Part shown: positions 6,420 through 9,142 of the stretch, piece by piece
Layout of the letters: each line of letters begins with the position of its first letter
Numbering within the stretch: the first letter of the stretch is position 1
NCBI GenBank assembly: GCA_024278645.1
Contig: JAJRST010000170.1
Coordinates: 1-9,142, forward strand
Source: a bacterium
Lineage (GTDB): Bacteria; Zhuqueibacterota; Zhuqueibacteria; Residuimicrobiales; Krinioviventaceae
DNA: 9,142 bases
Direction: 5' to 3'
Position numbers and translations under genes: made by a program
The notes under the pieces: generated by a model
What the model was told of the DNA's origin: nothing
The model's input: only the letters and a program-made list of their open reading frames with translations
Database searches by the model: none

Positions 6420-7730
6420 TTATGTCAATTCCCACAATAGCTCTTTGAATTGATCAAAATCGTTAGCCATGCTCTGCGCCTGTTTTTTACGTTTCAGACA
6501 CTCCTGCAGCGCCTGCGGCAATTCGACGGTTATGCCAAGCGTCTTTTCAACGATCTCGTGAAACTTGCCGGGATGAGCCGTGGACAGCGTCAATGCCGGC
6601 GGTTGTTGCGGCGCCTGATTTTGCCGATATCGCCGCACCGCCTCCAGACCGACGCAGGTGTGCGGATCGGCAACGTAGGAGAATTGGTTGTAAATTCGTT
6701 TCATGGCCGCAACCGTGGCCTTGTCGCTCACCGAGGTCGACCACATCCGTTCGACGATTTTATCATAGTCGTTGTCAAACATGTCCACAATGCGTTCCCA
6801 ATTGCTGGGTCGACCGACATCCATGGCGTTGGACAATGTACGAACAGACGGACGCGGCTTGTACTCTCCCGTTTGCACATATTCCGATATCGCGGCATTG
6901 GCGTTGACGGCGGCAATGAAACGCGCCGCCGGCGCTCCCATGCGGTTGGCGAGCATGCCGGCGCAGATATTTCCAAAATTGCCGCTGGGCACGCAGATTA
7001 GGGGATCGACGCCGTGCATGGCCTTGAGCTTCGCCGCGCCCCAAAAATAGTAAAGCGACTGCGGGATGAGACGGCCGATATTGATCGAGTTCGCCGATGA
7101 AAGCCTTGCCCTTTGCCGCAGCTCCCGGTCCCGGAACGCCGCCTTGACCAGCGCCTGGCAATCGTCAAACGTGCCGTCCACTTCCAAGGCGGTAATGTTG
7201 TCGCCAAGAGAGGTGAACTGCATTTCCTGCGTAAGACTTACCTTGCCCGACGGATACAGCAATACAATGCGAATGCCCTGCACCTTATGATAGGCATGAG
7301 CCACGGCGCTGCCGGTATCGCCGGAGGTGGCCACGAGAATGGTGATTTCACGATCCTCGTTTTGCAAAAAGTAGCCCATCGCCTTTGCCATGAACTGTGC
7401 GCCAAAATCCTTAAAGGAAAGAGTCGGCCCGTGAAACAGCTCCAGGACGGCAAGATTCTCCGAGAGCGTGGAAATCGCCGGGGCGAAGGAATAGGCGCGA
7501 TCGATGACTGTTTGCAAGCCGCCGGACCCAAACTCGTCGCCGACGATTTGTTGCAAAATATAATGCGCCATTTCTTTGTACGGTTTATCCGTAAAGGCAG
7601 CAAGCGACTCCGGCGTCATTGTCGGCAGTTCGCACGGTATATACAAGCCGCCGTCTGGCGCCTGGCCGGTGAACAGCGCCTCGCGAAAGGAGACGACGGG
7701 CGAGTTGCGGCGTGTGCTGTATAGTTTCAT
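6420..7730 (-). CDS. thrC: Threonine synthase
   Basis: ThrC is a cytosolic PLP enzyme that converts O-phosphohomoserine to threonine and phosphate, the last step of threonine synthesis. The N-terminus shows the family start MKLYSTRRNS and the DGGLYIP element at 26-32. The PLP lysine is Lys107 within GPTLSFKDFGAQFMAKAM (101-118). Other conserved parts are ATSGDTGSA (134-142), SANSINIGR (212-220) and the phosphate-binding SGNFGN (249-254). The length of 436 residues and the overall pattern match the shorter bacterial type (E. coli-like, 428 residues). The ATG has AGGAA six bases upstream. It starts 38 bp after the thrA stop, so the two are almost certainly co-transcribed. Homoserine kinase, which supplies the substrate, is not adjacent. 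Confidence 0.96.
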   Translation of the reverse strand: MKLYSTRRNSPVVSFREALFTGQAPDGGLYIPCELPTMTPESLAAFTDKPYKEMAHYILQQIVGDEFGSGGLQTVIDRAYSFAPAISTLSENLAVLELFHGPTLSFKDFGAQFMAKAMGYFLQNEDREITILVATSGDTGSAVAHAYHKVQGIRIVLLYPSGKVSLTQEMQFTSLGDNITALEVDGTFDDCQALVKAAFRDRELRQRARLSSANSINIGRLIPQSLYYFWGAAKLKAMHGVDPLICVPSGNFGNICAGMLANRMGAPAARFIAAVNANAAISEYVQTGEYKPRPSVRTLSNAMDVGRPSNWERIVDMFDNDYDKIVERMWSTSVSDKATVAAMKRIYNQFSYVADPHTCVGLEAVRRYRQNQAPQQPPALTLSTAHPGKFHEIVEKTLGITVELPQALQECLKRKKQAQSMANDFDQFKELLWELT

Positions 7731-7742
7731 TTCTTGTTCCTG

Positions 7743-7771
7743 TGTCAGGATGATTACTGTCAGGATGATTA
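7743..7771. repeat. Short tandem duplication at the thrA stop codon
   Basis: TGTCAGGATGATTA occurs at 7743-7756 and again at 7758-7771, with a 15-bp period. The copy at 7758-7771 includes the thrA stop (TTA on this strand, 7769-7771). The second copy lies in the thrA-thrC spacer and would supply a second TAA in the same frame 15 bases later. Confidence 0.85.
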
Positions 7772-9142
7772 AGGTAGATGAAAGCTCAGGTTGATAATAT
7801 TGGCCAGGATGCCGCCGGCGGTGACCTCGCGACCGGCGCCCGGGCCCTGAACGGTCATCGGGTTGTCGTAATAACGCTTTGTGGTGATGAGGATGATGTT
7901 ATCCGTGCCGTCCGCGCGCGACAGCACATGCTCGTTCGACACCTCTGCAATGCCGACGCTGCACTTGCCGTTTTTGAGCGATGCCATGAAGCGAAGCACC
8001 TTGCCCTGCGCCTCGGCCCGGGCGCGGCGTTGTTCGAAATCCGCATCCAGGGAGGGGAGTTTGCTCCAGAAATCCTCCAGGGCGCCCTGGTTCATTTCCG
8101 CGGGCAGCGGCGGGTTAACCTGTACGTCGTCCAGCTCCATTTGCAGGCCGATCTCGCGCGCCAGGATCAGTATTTTTCTGGTCACATCCATGCCCGACAG
8201 GTCGTCGCGCGGATCCGGTTCGGTATAGCCTTTTTCGTACGCCTCGCGAACGATGGCGCTCAGCGGTTTGTCCGCCGCAAGGGCGCTGAAAATATAACCC
8301 AGGGTGCCGGAAAAGATGCCCTCTATTTGCAATATCTCGTCGCCGCTTTGCACCAGGTCCTGTATAGTGCTGATCAACGGCAAACCGGCGCCGACAGTCG
8401 TTTCGTAGAGGTAGTGCAGGCGATGATCATGGGTCAGCGCTTTCAGCTTGTTGTAATATTCCTGGCTCATGGTGTTTGCTTTTTTATTTGGCGTGACAAT
8501 GTGAATGCCGGCGCTGAGAAAATCTACATAGCGGCCGGCCACCTGCTCGCTCGCCGTCAAGTCGACAATGATGCTGTTTTGCAGTTTCAGGTCGATAATT
8601 CGTTGCAGCATCACATCAAGATCGGTCTTTGTCGTCGATGCTTCCAACGCCTCGCGCCAGTTGTCAAGATCGATGCTCTGGTCGTCGATGATCATTTTAT
8701 CCAGATCGGCGATGCCGCATACGCGGATCAACAGGCCGCTTTTCTCGAACAATTCATCCACGCCGTCGCGCACCTGCTGTAACAGCATGGAGCCGATGTT
8801 GCCGGCGCCGATGATGAAAATATTGGACACGCGATGCGACAGGTAAAACGCCGAGTGAATGACATTGACGGCCTTGACCGCTTCCAGTTCGTTGACGACC
8901 AGCGACACATTGCGCTCGGAGGAGCCCTGGGCGATGGCCACAACATTGATTGAATTCTCGCCGATGGCCTCGAACAATTTCCCCGAGATGCCCGGATGTC
9001 CGGCCATGTGCTCGCCGACGGCTGCAATAATGGCCAGGTTGTCCTGAACCTCGATATTGTCAATTCGCCCCGACAACAGTTCGGCCTCGAATTCAACCTC
9101 GAGCGCCTTTTTGGCCATGTCGGCTTCTTTTGATTGAATGAC
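7769..9142 (-). CDS. thrA: Bifunctional aspartate kinase/homoserine dehydrogenase I, C-terminal part (5' end outside the window)
   Basis: The reading frame is open to the window edge: eight codons precede the first ATG at 9118, and that ATG lies in the middle of a conserved region. It is therefore not the start. The visible 457 residues align with about residue 365 to the end of E. coli ThrA (820 residues). Numbering from the Met at 9118, the second regulatory ACT domain spans about 28-90, with IAQGSSERNVS at 62-72. The homoserine dehydrogenase NAD(P) site is GAGNIG at 104-109, followed by TPNKKA (209-214) and VGAGLP (242-247). The catalytic segment GYTEPDPRDDLSGMDVTRK is at 297-315, with Asp311 and Lys315 matching the known catalytic pair. 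The enzyme reduces aspartate semialdehyde to homoserine. The aspartate kinase domain should lie just upstream. It heads the thrA-thrC unit, and threonine feedback through the ACT domains is expected from the family. Confidence 0.95.
   Translation of the reverse strand, partial: VIQSKEADMAKKALEVEFEAELLSGRIDNIEVQDNLAIIAAVGEHMAGHPGISGKLFEAIGENSINVVAIAQGSSERNVSLVVNELEAVKAVNVIHSAFYLSHRVSNIFIIGAGNIGSMLLQQVRDGVDELFEKSGLLIRVCGIADLDKMIIDDQSIDLDNWREALEASTTKTDLDVMLQRIIDLKLQNSIIVDLTASEQVAGRYVDFLSAGIHIVTPNKKANTMSQEYYNKLKALTHDHRLHYLYETTVGAGLPLISTIQDLVQSGDEILQIEGIFSGTLGYIFSALAADKPLSAIVREAYEKGYTEPDPRDDLSGMDVTRKILILAREIGLQMELDDVQVNPPLPAEMNQGALEDFWSKLPSLDADFEQRRARAEAQGKVLRFMASLKNGKCSVGIAEVSNEHVLSRADGTDNIILITTKRYYDNPMTVQGPGAGREVTAGGILANIINLSFHLP

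Noticed and set aside
7778..8782. Long open frame on the plus strand opposite thrA (334 residues), and similar frames opposite thrC, ribD and the SpoIIE gene
   Set aside because: The minus-strand frames encode strongly conserved enzymes. The opposite frames show no family motifs and have the Arg/His-rich look of antisense shadows.
9116..9118. ATG as the start of a stand-alone homoserine dehydrogenase
   Set aside because: The frame continues upstream to the window edge without a stop, and the residues around the ATG align within the ThrA ACT region rather than at a protein start.

Overview
The window is an ordinary-looking stretch of bacterial chromosome with moderate G+C. All seven genes lie on the minus strand, so transcription runs from high to low coordinates. 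Most genes have a clear Shine-Dalgarno sequence (the 5' end of the ThrA gene lies outside the window). Three proteins carry N-terminal signal peptides, and one is a multi-pass membrane protein. The bifunctional ThrA, the 7TM-SpoIIE phosphatase and the secreted BNR-repeat protein suggest a Gram-negative heterotroph, possibly of the FCB group or a related candidate phylum. The strong Shine-Dalgarno sequences argue against typical Bacteroidetes. This placement is inference. No mobile element, CRISPR array, tRNA, rRNA or phage gene is visible.

Right-hand block (6420-9142): amino-acid biosynthesis. It holds the 3' part of a bifunctional aspartate kinase/homoserine dehydrogenase (thrA; the kinase catalytic domain lies beyond the window), then 38 bp later threonine synthase (thrC). 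No homoserine kinase lies between them, although ThrC needs its product. A short tandem duplication sits at the thrA stop codon.

Middle block (1525-6242): a probable four-gene operon. It begins after a 177-bp non-coding gap containing several dyad symmetries. The order is a membrane sensor-type SpoIIE/PP2C phosphatase (signal peptide, beta-sandwich sensor, seven TM helices, coiled coil, phosphatase), an exported PAP2 lipid-type phosphatase whose start overlaps the preceding stop (TAATG), a cytosolic metallo-beta-lactamase-fold hydrolase, and an exported BNR/Asp-box sialidase-like protein. A good intrinsic terminator at 1391-1422 closes the unit. This block is the least routine part of the window, but its shared purpose cannot be read from the sequence.

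Left-hand block (1-1342): riboflavin synthesis. ribD is followed after 5 bp by the start of ribE (riboflavin synthase alpha chain), which is cut by the window edge. The gap upstream of ribD is too short for an FMN riboswitch. I found no convincing undescribed system. The best candidates for a second look are the SpoIIE-PAP2-MBL-BNR operon and the unusual active site of the BNR protein.
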